DNA of 64,000 bases from Archilochus colubris (GCA_023079485.1 CM041090.1:39498874-39562873); one strand, 5' to 3'. Positions 1 to 12,536 are shown, counted from the stretch's first letter. Program-made: numbers and translations. Notes: a model not told the origin generated them from the sequence alone.

Positions 1-1118
1 TCCTTGTCTTCATGACAGAAACAGCAGATCCTAGCAGGACCCCTGCCACACTGGGTGAATATTCTCTTTTTCTCCAAAAATCTGTTGAAGCTTGAATGGG
101 CAGAAAAACCCTCAAGTGGTTTCAATCCCTCTTTGCATGTCCATGTCCAGAGTATCTGCAGTAAAGTCAATACATTTCAGATATTCCTCCCTCTACCTGG
201 ATATTCCTGGTTTTACAGGCTGGAAACTAAAATCCTGCCTGTCCTATATAAATTCCCCCTTTTCATGTAGGCACAATCCCTCCTGTCATGTGAAATAAAA
301 AGTCTTTTGCTCTTAATTGATTAAATGTTGGTGCAGAGCTTCTGCATGGAAGTGGAACATCATTTGGAGTAGTTGGGTTTGGGTGGTTTGGGGTGGTTTT
401 TTTTTTTTTGTGCTGTGCTAGATGCATAAAATATGTGTCTTTTAATCTATAGCTCAAGTAGTCAACTGCTTGAAATAATGTCTCTGACAGTTGTGGGTTT
501 TATGCAAGTGCCAGCATTAAATAGCATTATTTAAATTTGCTTCTAAATACTTGTTTGATAAGTAGGGATATGTATGATTTATTCATATCACAATTTACTG
601 AAACATGTTAGCTGGGTGGATTGGGTTTTGGGGTTGTTTTTTTTTCTAATTTATACCCTGCTGTCACTCTGTTTTTATATACATTAGTTTAAAAAGATTT
701 GCCCAACGTAAATAAGAACAATTACAGAATTACAGAGCAGGATTACTTCTGAAGGGGAAAAAAAGAAATAAATAACCATGCCTTGTATTCTCAGTGGCTA
801 TTCCATTTGACTTCATCATTAAGAAAAGTATTCAGAGCATCTAAAGGGTGAAGAGTGGAGGAGTGTGTTTCCTTTTCGATATGATAGCTGCATTCAAGTT
901 ATTCTTCCCTTTACAATAGATTTTACCTAGCTTTATCTTCATAGGAAGCTGCTTTCTCTTGAAAAGCAGAAGTGAATAGGGGTGTCATGACATAGGATTA
1001 ACAGTACAACCAGATAGTAAATCAAATGTTTGAGAAAAAAAAAAAAAATGTAGAATGTGACATGCATCAGGAGGACGAAGTGGCAGCGTCTCGCCGAGAC
1101 AAGTGAGCAGATAAATGG
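1..1118. other. Non-coding stretch, no gene seen
   Basis: Unique AT-rich sequence with T/G-rich patches near 370-415 and 615-645 and an A-run near 1026-1038. The open frames are under 75 codons and have no splice-site support. No repeat family was recognised. Confidence 0.6.
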
Positions 1119-1830
1119 GAATTATCTGTGGAGGTTCTTGAGACCTGGACTTGCATTCAGCTTCCAAAACCACACTGAACCCATGTGAACCCAATTGAAC
1201 CCCTCAGTCTCTGTAATGCATCTCATCCCAGTGTAAAACATTCCCAGCCACAGCCTGGCAGAGTGCTAATTACAGATGGAGCTAGCCTAAGCCTTTAAAA
1301 AAAGATAAAATTGATATAAAAGAAGTGATAAAGAAGGAAAGACACTGTGGTAGAGCTGGAGCTGTGATTTCGGGGCAAGGAACACAACTGAGAGAGGCAA
1401 CAAGTGCCAAAATTAAAGACAGAGCAAAATGAAGATTTCAAGTCTCATCGATGTTGATATTTGAGAAATTAATAGCTTGTGAGGAACCAGCTTTAGAGGA
1501 ATTATCTGTGGAGGTTCTTGAGACCTGGACTTGAATTCAGCTTCCAAAACCACACTGAACCCATGTGAACCCGTTTGAACCCCTCAGTCTCTGTAATGCA
1601 TCTCATCCCAGTGTAAAACATTCCCAGCCACAGCCTGGCAGAGTGCTAATTACAGATGGAGCTAGCCTAAGCCTTTAAAAAAAGATAAAATTGATATAAA
1701 AGAAGTGATAAAGAAGGAAAGACACTGTGGTGGAGCTGGAGCTGTGATTTCAGGGCAAGCAACACAACTGAGAGTCTTGTCAATGTTAATATTTGACAAA
1801 TTAATAGTTTTACAGGAACCAGGGCTGGTG
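1119..1830. repeat. Direct tandem duplication, unit about 380 bp
   Basis: Positions 1119-1498 are followed directly by a second copy at 1499-1830. The copies are nearly identical over about 265 bp, both starting with GAATTATCTGTGGAGG. The second copy lacks 48 bp that correspond to 1395-1442 of the first and then continues with more divergence to about 1830. No open frame spans both units in a way that suggests coding. It looks like a local duplication with a later indel. Confidence 0.93.
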
Positions 1831-3197
1831 AAAACACATATTGCCATCAGATCCTTCTGCAGCATGGCACTACTATCACAGCAATGAGCCTGACCACAGA
1901 TAAATGGCTCTTTTCCTGCTGTATGATTTGAATGCACTTGCCACTCCATCCTCACAGCTGAAATTCTATGGAGAGCAACTTGCAGGACTCTTAACAGGCT
2001 CTAATCTCTCTGGTTTCAGTTTGAGTCCAAGAGGCATTTCATATCATCAGCAGTGGATTTATATTGTATGCTCAGAAAATAGAAACGGATTTCCAGGGGG
2101 TTTAATTTATCAATATCTGGGAAAGATTGGTTTGCATAGGAAAAAGGGTTAAAAGAAGGTTTAAATTATGTCTCTAATATTTCCTGGAAACTTTGTACAA
2201 AAAATATTCTATGGCACAAAAGCCCATTAAATATTCAAACTTTAATATACATTCCTCAGTAACAAATGTACAGTTAGATAACACATAAAGAATTATGAAT
2301 GACTAATTATATTTTGCATATTTACAGCAAAGACAATTAGCAAATAGCTTTTATATGCAAAATAAATGAAAAAGTAATTAAGATGCACTAACTAGAGCAG
2401 CAATATCAAGTCTGTTGTCTTGTGATTCACTCCTAACAAACATAATAATTATGCATTCATTGTCATATAATTAAAACAGCTCTGTCCTTTAGAAAACTGG
2501 TTATTTACTGTATAATAACCTGAAGAGTGGCAGAAGTTCCTCATAATGGTAAGAAGGATAATTAAATATTTCTTCCTGGTGTCTGCTCACCCAGTTGAGT
2601 TTATTATCTTAAACTTGTGTGAGAAAATATTTCCTATGTGGCTCCAAAAGCTCACCTCTTCCCTGCTGGGAAAGGTTCATCACTACCATGCCCCACTTCA
2701 AGCCCCCAAAACCTCCTTGGGTGCTGCCAAAATGGGCAGAGCATTAAAACCCACCCTGGGATGAGAACACTCAGAGATCCCTCCCAGGGAGGATGAGAAC
2801 TCTCTGGTTAGAGCCTAAGGGTTTTTCATCCATGTTATGACCTTGGGTGAACTTCTTCAGTGTTATCATCAGTGTGGTCACAAGTTTCTTTTTGGGTGGG
2901 GAGAATATCCCCCAAACTGGGTATGGGTAGAACTACATCCTTGTAGGATCAGGGACTTATTTGTCCTATGCCACAGCTCCCCAGGTGTAATACTTTTCCT
3001 GTTCCCTTCATTTCCTATTCATTTCCTATTCCCTTCATTCCCTTCCTGTCTTCTCCTATTCCCTTCATTTCCTAGCTCTTATTATCACTCAAAAAACCAT
3101 AATAAATTATCCAGCCTCAACTAGAACCCTTAATCAGTACTGAACAGTAATATCCAGTACTGCAAGCCTTCCTTATAATACTAATATTATCACACAC
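1831..3197. other. Unique non-coding stretch with AT-rich block and TTCC-rich patch
   Basis: Positions 2160-2540 are strongly AT-rich and free of recognisable repeats, and could be an old conserved non-coding block. Positions 3000-3075 hold an imperfect pyrimidine repeat built from TTCCTATTCCCTTCAT-like words. No supported gene was seen. Confidence 0.5.
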
Positions 3198-3250
3198 TTT
3201 TTTTTTCTTTTTTTTCTTTTCTTTTTTTTTTTTTTTTTTTTTTTGTTTTT
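3198..3250. repeat. Poly-T/pyrimidine low-complexity tract
   Basis: An almost pure T run interrupted by single C bases. It creates spurious lysine-rich frames on the minus strand. It could be the remnant A-tail of an element on the minus strand, but no body was recognised next to it. Confidence 0.9.
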
Positions 3251-4478
3251 GTCTCAAAATTCTGCTGTTCTATAAACCTCAACTGCAGTAGAGGAAAAAC
3301 AATGTAATTGCTTGGCTGCATGTACAGCTGGCCTGGATCAGTAATCGGATTTCCAGGACTCAGAAGGTAAGGAGCAGGGCAGAGGGAGCCACAGGCACCT
3401 ACACAACCTGGGACAGACAGACTGGGCTGCCAGACAGACCCCATCCTCCTCTCCAAGCCAAGGTTCTTGCTCCTGTCTCAGCCACTCACCTTCCCATGAA
3501 GGGATAACTATTCCTGTCAGTGTTTCTCTACCTGATGGTCTTCCCTCTTACTATTTGGGAAAAACTGGTGATGTTTTCCTGGGAAGGAAGAATGTCCAGG
3601 CACGTAGAGGATGGAGATGTTCCTGTGGGCAAAGAACTCAGGAGCAGACTCATGCAGAAGGGTCCAGGGTGGCTTTTATTACCTTTGTTTCCTATCACCT
3701 CAGCCCCATTGCTGGCAATATTTGGGGTATCCTGACATTGGCCTGGAAGGGGATGGGTCATCTGGACCCTACTGCAATATGCACAGAAGGAAAAAAAAAT
3801 CCCCAAGAATTCACCCCAAGGAGAACAGCACTGTGGTTTTCAGGCAGTGCCCTCTGGAAGGGAGTGGATTTTTTCACAGATTTCTTATTACTCCAGGGAA
3901 GGGAAAAAAAAAAAAAATAGAGTCCCTTTGAGCTGTTACACACTTAATTTACTCTGACTTCCTCATCTGCTCATTTCTGTGTAGAGAAGGCAGCAGGACT
4001 TCACCTGACCTACATGGAGTGACCCCCTGGGCTGAACCCTGCAGTGGGATGTATTTCTTTTAAGAGAATTAAGCATCTTGTGAAGCTCCAGTCCCCAAAG
4101 AATCCCCATCCCACCCCATTTCTCATTCAGCACTTACTGTTTAGAACAGAAGAAGGTCTTTACTGCTACAGGAATTTCAGAAATTTCTTTAGGCCACACA
4201 CTCTGTAAGGTTGACCTGTTGCTAAGGTGGATTTCCCAATACCTCTGCCTTTCCCTGTTACCCCCTTTGAACTGACCTTAAAAATAATTCACACTCATGC
4301 TGAGCACCCAGGGTTTACTTCTTGCACAGCCAATACCTCACCCAGTGCTCAAGCCAGATGAGGATGGAGGGGAAATAAGTGTAAGTATTGGCAGGTCAGC
4401 TGTGATCCCTTTGAGATCCTGACCCATTTTCCTAGCCCACAAACCATCTCCACAGGATATGAAGGAAGAGGGAGCACT
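3251..4478. other. Non-coding stretch, no gene seen
   Basis: Unique sequence. Overlapping frames on both strands at 3520-3940 reach 121 codons but run into A-runs and show no splice or codon-use support. Nothing recognisable was found. Confidence 0.5.
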
Positions 4479-4562
4479 AGCCATCCTAAGGGGTTCACTA
4501 GCCATCCTAGAGGGTGCTGTAGCCATCCTATGGGGAGCATCAGCCATCCTACAGGGTCCATG
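4479..4562. repeat. 21-bp minisatellite, four units
   Basis: Four consecutive 21-bp units each begin AGCCATCCTA, continue with a GGG core, and differ in their last five to six bases. Because 21 is divisible by three, the minus strand shows a repeated R-M-A pattern in translation. I read that as a by-product and not as a protein repeat. Confidence 0.93.
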
Positions 4563-5985
4563 AGCTTCATAGATCCTACAAGGTATGAGGCTCTGTGCTT
4601 GGCTCAGCACCAGGCTGTCAAGATGACAGAATTAACCTCCCTCTGTCCCTGTTTACCCAAAGTAAGAAGATTGTGAGGCTTAGTTAATGTTTGTAAGTGC
4701 CTCAGGGTTCTTAGATGATAGGCACTATGAGCGTGCAAGTTGTCATCAGAAGAACTAATAAACTATAATGTATTAATTTAAAGGTAGCAGACACTCCTGC
4801 TTCTTTACAGGCACCCAGAAAATTGCATTCAGTTCAAAATCAGGTTACAGAAAAAGAATGCAGTCAATCACTCCTGGATACTGAGTTACAAAATATCAGT
4901 TATATAAAATGAGTCCCTGGTGAGAACTTGGATAAAATCAGGTGTTAAAGGACACCTGGAGAAATAGGTGCAACACATGCTTTCCTCTCAGAAGTTAAAT
5001 CATTCTTTTTGGAAACTTAGCTCTTATTTTTTGGGTACTTCTCTTTCCTGCATGCCCTTTCACAGTACTGGGGACCTCAGTACCAGCTGGGTACAAACCC
5101 AAAAGGACATCCCTTCTGCCTCTAAACTTTGGTGGCAGACAGCTTGAGCCCCCAGGGAAGAAGCAGAAGTCCCTCCATCACCTTCCCTGGAATCAGGGTG
5201 AGAAGGAAAAGCCCTTTAAGCATTGCCATACATTGAGGCAGCCACGTGTTTTCCTGGGAGGAGGTAAAGCCTACACCAAGCAGGATGGACAGGCTTGATA
5301 CAGAATCATAGCTGCTCCTGGACCCACGAAATAAGGGACAGCACTGAATTCAAGAAGTAGGATGGACTAAGATTTCCCTTTGGCCTGCATACAGAAGGGC
5401 AGTGATTAACTAGAAGAGCCTCAGAGGCTGGAGGATGCTGTAGAGAGCTCTGGGACCTCTCTGGTGCTTACAGAAGCATGTGCATGTGCTTAAATACATC
5501 CTGAAATGGGAGTCAAGAGGACAAGCCACCAATAAGACACAAGTGCCCGGGTTTAATGTGTTTTGCACGTGCAGTTTAAACCCACCACCAAGCTCTCCTG
5601 GAAGCAGAGCTGCTGAAATGAAAAGGCTGCCTCTGCTTTGAGCTGTTGCTCCTGAAGCAAAGAGGATGCAACCCTGTATTTCAGCAGTTTTTCTTGACTA
5701 TTAGATGGGAAGCTGGTTTATTCTACCTTTCCAAGGTCCTGCACCACTTGCAGGGCTCCTTCTGCTGCAGAAATCACCCCTGGGCACATCCTCAGCAAGG
5801 CAAGGGGCCAGCAGCTGGGTTGCACCTCTAGTGTAGGTGTGTATCTCCCTATTTATGGGTAGGGATAAGAAGCTTTTGGTAAAGGAATAAAATGAGCTCT
5901 TTCTCTCTCTCTCCCCGCATAAAAGAAAGAGTAAATAAAATTCCAGCAGCTACAAGCTGGTGACATTATACTGTCATAATCCAGA
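4563..5985. other. Non-coding stretch, no gene seen
   Basis: Unique sequence of mixed composition. A short CT-rich run lies near 5897-5915. No exon-like frame, repeat family or RNA gene was recognised. Confidence 0.5.
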
Positions 5986-8900
5986 AATGAACATGGATTC
6001 AGGAGAAGTCTCTTCTTCAAACTTTAACGTAACAATTAAGTATTCCATTGTCATGGCTCAATTAAATGGTATGGCCTGAGAAAATTGGGGATTGTAAAGT
6101 GAGGATGGAATGTGCTTTGATCCTCTTTCCAGGGTTATTGTTTCATTAATAAATGAACATGTCATTTGTCTCACCAGAGGGAGCTCCTGCCCTCCAGGCT
6201 TTTTCCCTTTTTTGTTCAGGTTTTATAAAGATGAATTTCCAGTGCTCTGAAATACCATGGATTAGTAGTTAAGCCTGACAGCACTTCGGGGAGTAGTGGG
6301 CTTAAAGTGCCTCACACAGGTCTCCAAAGCACTTGTTTACTAATAGAGGAAATCAGCGACCGTCTGCAGCTGCTGATATCGCATTACCATTTGGAAAGAC
6401 AGTAGCTGAGATAACAAATCACACAGTTTTAATAATTACTCCTGCATTCCAGTTTTTTGTTTCCTGCGTAACTGCAAAGGCTGGATTTCTTCCAAATAAA
6501 CAGATAAAAACAGTATGGAACTTTTATCTTTTAATGATAATGACAACACATCATGTTTCACTAAAAGTTTCCTGCTGGATTTTTTTTTTCTGATTTCTAG
6601 AGTTTCAATAAAATGTAATTATACTTTATAATTCCACTCTTTTAATCTTCACTTCAAAAACTATTCACAGTTAGCAAGTTTGCCAGGCAAGGAGAGGGGG
6701 TGAGGAGTAGGAGCAGACTTCCCCCACATCGGGCTGTTCATAAATTCTGGCTGGGGGTAAACCTGTCATTGAAACGACACAAACTGAGCTGCTTTGCATT
6801 CAAATTAATACCTACTTTAATGTGAATATAAAATAGCTCCATTTATGTGGTTATTAAGGAAAAGTAAGGAAACCGTTTGGCAATGAATGGATGTTTAAGA
6901 TAGGATGTGCTTGCGACCTATTTCTTGTCTATTCTTGGGGATTTTTTTGTTCCCTCCTTTGGGTAATCTTTTGGGTACTTTGGTATCGGGATGTTCTCGT
7001 ATCAATAGATAAGGCTTTAAAACAAAGCAATACCTATAAATCCAAATGGTTAATATGTACTCTGGGTGTCCAAAAATTCCCATTATCCCACCACTGAATT
7101 AAACTTTGAGGGTTTTGTTTGAGCACATCTTCCCATCTTGTCCTTCGCTACACACAGAGAAAAGGCAGGGATTTCAGGAACAACTTTTCTTGCTAAATAT
7201 TTTCCTAGGCTTTTTTTTAGGAGAGCAGAGAAGAGGAGGAAGAGAGGAACACCACAATTATTACCTCCCTTTTCCAACTCAAAAGGTCCAGATTTAAAGG
7301 TAAGGTAAACTTTTCTCACAGCTTTTAGTTTGCTTACCATCAGCCCATGTTCCACTGGGTGATTAAAGAAAGCTTTTTTAAAGCATTACTTCAGAATGAT
7401 CTTAATTGGTGCAAGGTTGAGCCCTTTCTGGGAGGGGAGGGAAAAGGTTGAATAGCCTTTTCAAGTCACATGAAAGTTTCTAGGATGAATGTACGATAAT
7501 TAGATTAATAAGTAGCTTAATTTATCACAGCTAAGGATTTCAACAGCCACACATTAGAGCAAGAAAAAAAAGATTAGTGTGATTCCAGTTTGTAAAAAAT
7601 TGTACAGAAACTTGATTAACCTTAAATACAAAGTGCCTTTCTTTTTGTGTGTAAATTCAGTAGTTAAGGGGGGGGAGGAAACACTAAAATAATCAGAAAA
7701 GTCCTGTTTTGTTCCTTTGTGTTTGCTAGCTAATGAGAGATATCGGGGTTGTACAAAACAACTTTTCCCCGTGAGGTTATTCTTCCTAGAACATGGATTT
7801 AAATAAAATCTGCAACCCCTTCCGCTGCCCTAAACCCTGAAGATCTGTGTGGGGCACGAGATAACATGTGGAGGGGTTAAAAATATCTTCAGCATCAGCC
7901 ATTTTCATTTTAAAATGAAAGAAAATGAAAATAGGTGAAATATAGATTTTGGCACCGTGCTAAGTTATATTCACCTTAAAAAAAAAAAAAAATAATGAGT
8001 GGGAGCCTACGTGGCAGGGAGAAGGATGGAAAACAGGTGTAGATGGTGGGATGTGTGCAATTATTGATGAGAATTAGCCATGCAATAGCCAAGCACAGCC
8101 CCTACAACACAACCCCACTTCTCCAGGGCTCTCCCATCGCTGCTTTCAGCCTCGAATCCAAAGTGCAGGAGCAGAGCAGTGACTGGGTGTGAAAAAACCC
8201 CTCAGTCACCCATGGGAGACTGGTGTAAAATATTTGCCAGAGCTTCCCACTTTCCCCTCACCATCACTTCTTCTTCCTTACAGGACAATCCTTTAATAGA
8301 GAGTGAAATCTGCTGTGCTTTTTGATGTTGCCATCCACCACCGAGGCCGCTTTCGGCGGTGTCATTATTTATCAACGCTAACGTCAGATTCCATTAATCC
8401 AACTCCTTTAAACACTTGGATCACGGCAGACAAAAATTCCCAGTGCTTTTTTCCTGAAGGAGGAAAGGGTCTGGAGGATGGTGGCACGGTTGCTGTCAAC
8501 GCTCAAGGGCCACTGTCATTCTGAGGAGGCCTAATGCAAACCCAGTGGTAGGGAGAGGAGAGATGCTGGAGCTTGTGACTCCCTGTCCCTCTCTGAAAGG
8601 GGGTGAGAAGGGGAGGGTGGGTTTGTATTTGTAGGAAACCACAAAGGAAACTACTCAGAGCCTAAAAAAACCCCCAACAACCCAAAACAACCCCCCCCTC
8701 ACACAAATTAATTAAAAAAAAAAGTGACAAAATGGGAAAGGAGAGTGTTTTCTTTAATTTTCTGTCCCACTTAAGAGATAACTAAGAGCACTAATGAAAA
8801 GGAGTGTAATTATAGCCCAGATAGTGCCTATTGCACATGCCACAACGTCAGAAAGGTTAACTCTGGCAAAGAGAGATCATCCAAATCAAAGAGGCTGAGG

Positions 8901-9320
8901 GCACTCATGCATTGGGCTGTTTGATAAGATTGATAACTGTAACCAGTAGCTTAGGAGAATCGATTCCCACTGTCGGGGACCTCTCTGGATGCTCTCATCT
9001 TTTCTTCTGTTTATATGAAAGTGAAGCTTTAAAAAGATGTTTTATCATCTAATGGTGGATATGACACACACACAGTTACAAACAGAATCTTTTTTTTTAA
9101 TCTCTGAAGGGAAAATCTAAGCGGGGCAGTGATTCACTTTAATTATGGATATTGAACAAATTTGAGGAGATGAGAAGAAACTTGTTTTTCAGCCCACTGA
9201 ACCCAAGTGCCTGCCTGTAATCTAAAATGGATATCTAATTATTGCTTAACATTATTTATTTAGGAGGAGTTACGACCTCTAATTTGCCTTTAAATGATTA
9301 ATTTAGTGTTTGAATAAAGC
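5986..9320. other. AT-rich, repeat-poor block, candidate conserved non-coding region
   Basis: About 3.3 kb contains no CR1 or tandem array and has many TAATTA, TTAAT and ATTA homeodomain-type words, as in 6410-6660, 6780-6880 and 9190-9310. Such repeat-free AT-rich stretches are typical of vertebrate gene deserts holding developmental enhancers. Conservation cannot be judged from one sequence, so the regulatory reading is inference. No protein-coding exon is supported, including a 73-codon frame at 8303-8524. Confidence 0.3.
7903..7920. repeat. 18-bp perfect palindrome
   Basis: TTTCATTTTAAAATGAAA reads identically on both strands. It sits in AT-rich, otherwise unique sequence. It could be a dimeric protein-binding site or chance in AT-rich DNA. 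Confidence 0.8.
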
Positions 9321-9706
9321 TCCTTTTATTTAATAATGTTTTCTTTAACCAATCTTCACTAATGTCAATAAACTCTTTGTTTAACCTTCTTAAAGGAAAC
9401 ATTTTCTCAGCTCTGAGACAATTATGAATTACCACAACCCGTATAGAAAAATGAGCTAAGTAATTATCTAATATTATTGCAGTGTGCTTAAGAAGAGAAT
9501 ATTCCACACCAATAATGTAAAAAGGAAGAGAGGAAACAAGCTTTTCTAAATACTGAGCATTTTAAGCAGGCTTCCTCTATTTGAGGTGATAAGGCAACAC
9601 AGAAATACCCCAAAATACTCATAGCTTGGCTAAATAAACTCATCCACCTGTAGTAGCATGTTTAAGTGGTATTTGGTTCAGGTCCCAGGCACAAACCAAG
9701 CAGCAC
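9321..9706. other. Non-coding stretch, no gene seen
   Basis: AT-rich unique sequence next to the first CR1 fragment. A 69-codon minus frame is present but has no supporting features. Confidence 0.5.
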
Positions 9707-9930
9707 AAATAGAGAACCATAGGAAAATTTGGGTTGGAAGGAGCCTCCAAAGGTCATCAAGTTCCATTCCCCTGCAGTCAGCAGGGACGTCCTCACATAG
9801 ATCAGGTTGCTCACCTTGAGTATCTCCAGGGATGAGATCTCAACCACCTCCCTGGGCAACCTGTGCCATTTTTTCACTATTCTCCTGGTAAAGAACTTGT
9901 TCCTAACATCCAGTCTAAATCTCTATATAC
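9707..9930 (-). mobile_element. CR1 LINE 3' fragment (old)
   Basis: On the plus strand the block reads as the reverse complement of a CR1 3' end. TTGGGTTGGAAGGAGCC is followed by a degenerate ATCAAGTTCCA, then the CCTCCCTGGGCAACCTG and AAGAACTTGTTCCTAACATCCA words. These words are diagnostic of the region encoding the C-terminus of CR1 ORF2. The tail repeat is degraded and internal frames are broken, so this is an old, 5'-truncated copy. Confidence 0.88.
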
Positions 9931-10444
9931 CCATTCCAACTGCACAGAGATGGTCAGATGAAATGTGGGTGCCCATCTCCTCTCCCCAGCCCTCAGCAGA
10001 GCAGCCTCACCCATGCCAATGGGAACTTTGCATCACCACTATGCTCCCTTCACATCCAGGACCAGAGGGGATGAGCTCAGATATGGGGGCACGAGAGCAT
10101 CATTCACTGCCCCAAAATGCTGCTCCAGACCTTTGGCTATTTTCTGAAGCTGCCTCTCATATATTGATACCATGACACATATATTTTACTTTATAATATA
10201 TACTGGCCACCAGTTTTGCAAGAGAGCACGTTTTGGGAGCTCAAGTGTGACTTCAGTGTGTTAATTATTGAGCACCTTTTCTACATAGTGAATTATGCTT
10301 GTGAAAATTCACGGGCTCTCATGGTCTTGCTGAAACCTCAATACACCAGAGCTGGGAAGATCACAGGAAAAAATAGGCAGCATAAACAAAGATAAATTGA
10401 GGTCCAAGAAGCCACAAAGCAGCAGAAGGTAAGTAGTTGAGGAG
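9931..10444. other. Non-coding stretch, no gene seen
   Basis: Unique sequence between two CR1 fragments and ending at an A-run. No supported gene or repeat family was seen. Confidence 0.5.
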
Positions 10445-10469
10445 AAAAAAAAAAAAAAAAAAAAAAAAA
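10445..10469. repeat. Poly-A run
   Basis: An uninterrupted run of about 25 A bases. It follows no recognised retroelement body. Confidence 0.92.
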
Positions 10470-10579
10470 GAGGCAAAGCCTCAAGCAGAAGCCACTTGAA
10501 ATATAAAAGCCAGGAGAGGGAGAAAGTGGTGAGAAGGATCAAGAGAGACTTCAGAGGCTGCACAAAAATGGAAGGAAGT

Positions 10580-10855
10580 TCACAGACTCACAGAAGTTGA
10601 TGCTGCTCATCCAAGAGCAGCTCAGGCAGGGCCAGCTACAACAGGATTCCCAAGATCATGTCCATCTCCATGGATGGAGACTTCATCCATGTCTCTGGGC
10701 AGCCTGATCCAGTGGTTAATCACCTTCCCAACAAAAATGTTTTCTTATGTTCTGCCTGAGCTTCCTGTGCTAGTGTATGGGATGAGTTTGCAGTTCTGAG
10801 CTTGTTTTATTGTTGTCCCACCAAGGAATGTCCCCCAGAAGTGGACACAAGGTTT
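10580..10855 (-). mobile_element. CR1 LINE 3' fragment (old, degenerate)
   Basis: The order of words on the plus strand matches the reverse complement of a CR1 3' region. TGGAGACTTCATCCATGTC is followed by TCTGGGCAGCCTGATCCAGTG, an AATCACCTTCCCAACAAAAAT stretch and GAGCTTCCTGTGCTAG. Similarity is patchy and no open frame remains. It continues to about 10855 at GAAGTGGACACAAGG, the usual next CR1 segment. Confidence 0.75.
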
Positions 10856-11832
10856 ATTGTTAACGTGGGACCAAAGTCTGAAGGTGCTCAGGAGTGATTG
10901 GAGAGCACTGGGATGAAAAGGGCTGAGGAGAAGAGGGGGGAAAAAGTGCCCATATTTGAATGAAAAAGGATGAGCAACAGGAAAGGGCAGCTGGAAAGCC
11001 ACAGCATTGTAGATGTCCAGGGAAAAGGAAAACAAGAAAAATGGAGGGGATGGTGATGAGCATTGGTAGAAGCTCCTGGGAGTAAGAAAGGAGACTGAGG
11101 AGAGTCTGGAGATCAAAGGCTGTACTTAATTGTATTTAGAATTGAATTAAGAAAACACTTAACTGTGTAATTCTTATTTTAGGGCTCTTGTGAGGTGTGG
11201 TGGGTCGGTTTGAGCTACCTGGCCCCAGATCATGTCCCCAAGCTGGCAGTAATCTGAGCTCCAGGAGGAGCAAAGCTACGTTGGTGTGACTCCAACATCT
11301 TCCTTTCATAGCATCTTGCTCTCTGTCTCTTTTTGGGAGGTTGGGAGCACAGCAACCATTTGGTGGGACTGGCACAAGCAGCCAGGAGGGGAGCTCCCTG
11401 CCTGAGGGGTGACCCAGGGGCATCAGCACTGCTGCTCACCCATCATTTGAAAACACCCAGCTGCTTCCTGCTCTGCAGTCATTGTATCTATACCCTGACC
11501 CAAAGGATTCCCCTTTGGCTTCTTTCTTCTTTCAAATCTGGCAATGAACATTGGACTATTTATTTTCAGAAATTTTGCTATTAGAGTTTCAAATTATTTT
11601 TTTTCCCAACCATATGGACCAAGACCTCATTCAACTTTTAGATGTCTAAACCAAACGAAAACTCTAATCCCTGATCCCTAGTCCTTGCAATACATATCTA
11701 GGCTGACACACTGGGATGGCCAATTTGCAGCCAATTTGGTAGGAGGAATATCTGTGCCCAGCTTATGCTTTCTCTCCCTCCTTGTCCTGACCCTTCTCAT
11801 ACCCCATCCCCTGAAAACACAAAATATCTGAG
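10856..11832. other. Stretch upstream of the candidate exons; possible intron
   Basis: No repeat was recognised. Positions 11769-11812 are a strong pyrimidine tract with a CTGAC branch-like word at 11786-11790, so the right edge resembles the 3' end of an intron. I found no convincing upstream exon, transmembrane segment or signal peptide between 10.86 and 11.77 kb. Confidence 0.4.
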
Positions 11833-12211
11833 GCCACACATAAATGGAGTTCTGCTGATACCATCAAGACAAGCACGTCTTATTTAACACTCACCCAAAT
11901 GCTGACCTCTATACAAGTGGTGATTTGGCTCCAGAAAATGAAGGAGGAGGACCTGGAAAACCCCCAGGCTTCCTCCCAAAGTGAGCAGAGTTGTGAGGAG
12001 CTGCCACCAACGATGGACCAGCACATCTGGAGTGAAGGAGCTTTGAATCCTGCCTTCAACCCTGAGGGCTTCTCTTCCCAGGGAACACAGCTGTGTCCAG
12101 CAGTCCAGGTGTTCAAAGAGGGACAAGAATCCTACAGCTCCTGTGTGAAAGGTGAACAAAAGGACAGTGAGCAACTACACTCCTTAAAACCTTCAGACTG
12201 TGACCCAACAG
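11833..12211 (+). CDS. Candidate internal exon of an unrecognised gene (exon A)
   Basis: I do not recognise the protein. The frame is open from 11815 to a TGA at 12481, the longest non-CR1 open frame in the window. The start at 11833 follows the first AG after a branch-like CTGAC and a 40-nt pyrimidine tract; starts at 11918 or 11935 are also possible. The exon ends at ACAG|GTACTG, leaving phase 1, and a stronger in-phase donor lies at 12241. Codons after 11938 favour GAG, CAG, CTG and TCC, as in vertebrate genes. The product is hydrophilic and rich in Glu, Ser and Gln, with the words MKEEDLENPQ and LNPAFNPEGF. No transmembrane helix is visible. It could be part of a receptor tail or a soluble protein, or a chance frame. 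Confidence 0.42.
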
Positions 12212-12241
12212 GTACTGTTGCCCCTGACAGCTGGGCTACAG

Positions 12242-12247
12242 GTAAAT
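12242..12247 (+). promoter_or_regulatory. Alternative splice donor for exon A
   Basis: CTACAG|GTAAAT is a near-consensus donor 30 nt beyond the ACAG|GTACTG donor. It keeps the same phase, so using it would add exactly ten residues. The sequence shows both sites. Which one is used is unknown. Confidence 0.4.
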
Positions 12248-12536
12248 GGGCTGATGTGTTTGTCCTCCTTGAGTTCACATCATCCCCTTCTGAGCCCAGG
12301 AGTGTTCAGGAGGGATCTCCTTTTAAATTCCTGTTTCCCCTCAGGCTGCTGACTCCAGGAATTGTCATCTGCTCATTAAGGGTCAAGAGGTGCCTGGTTA
12401 AAAAAAGGTCCTACCCCACCTTCAATGCAGCATGGACAAATCCCTCAGGACTTGCTTGGCAGCACAACAGCAGCAAGAGCTGACCCATAACACCCACCAG
12501 AGTCCTCCAAACATTAGGAGATGCTTGTCTCACCAG

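Noticed and set aside
12242..12483. Reading exon A straight through to TGA at 12481 as one 194-codon protein
   Set aside because: Past the donors, the translation loses the acidic Ser/Glu character and the composition looks non-coding. The spliced reading is more coherent.
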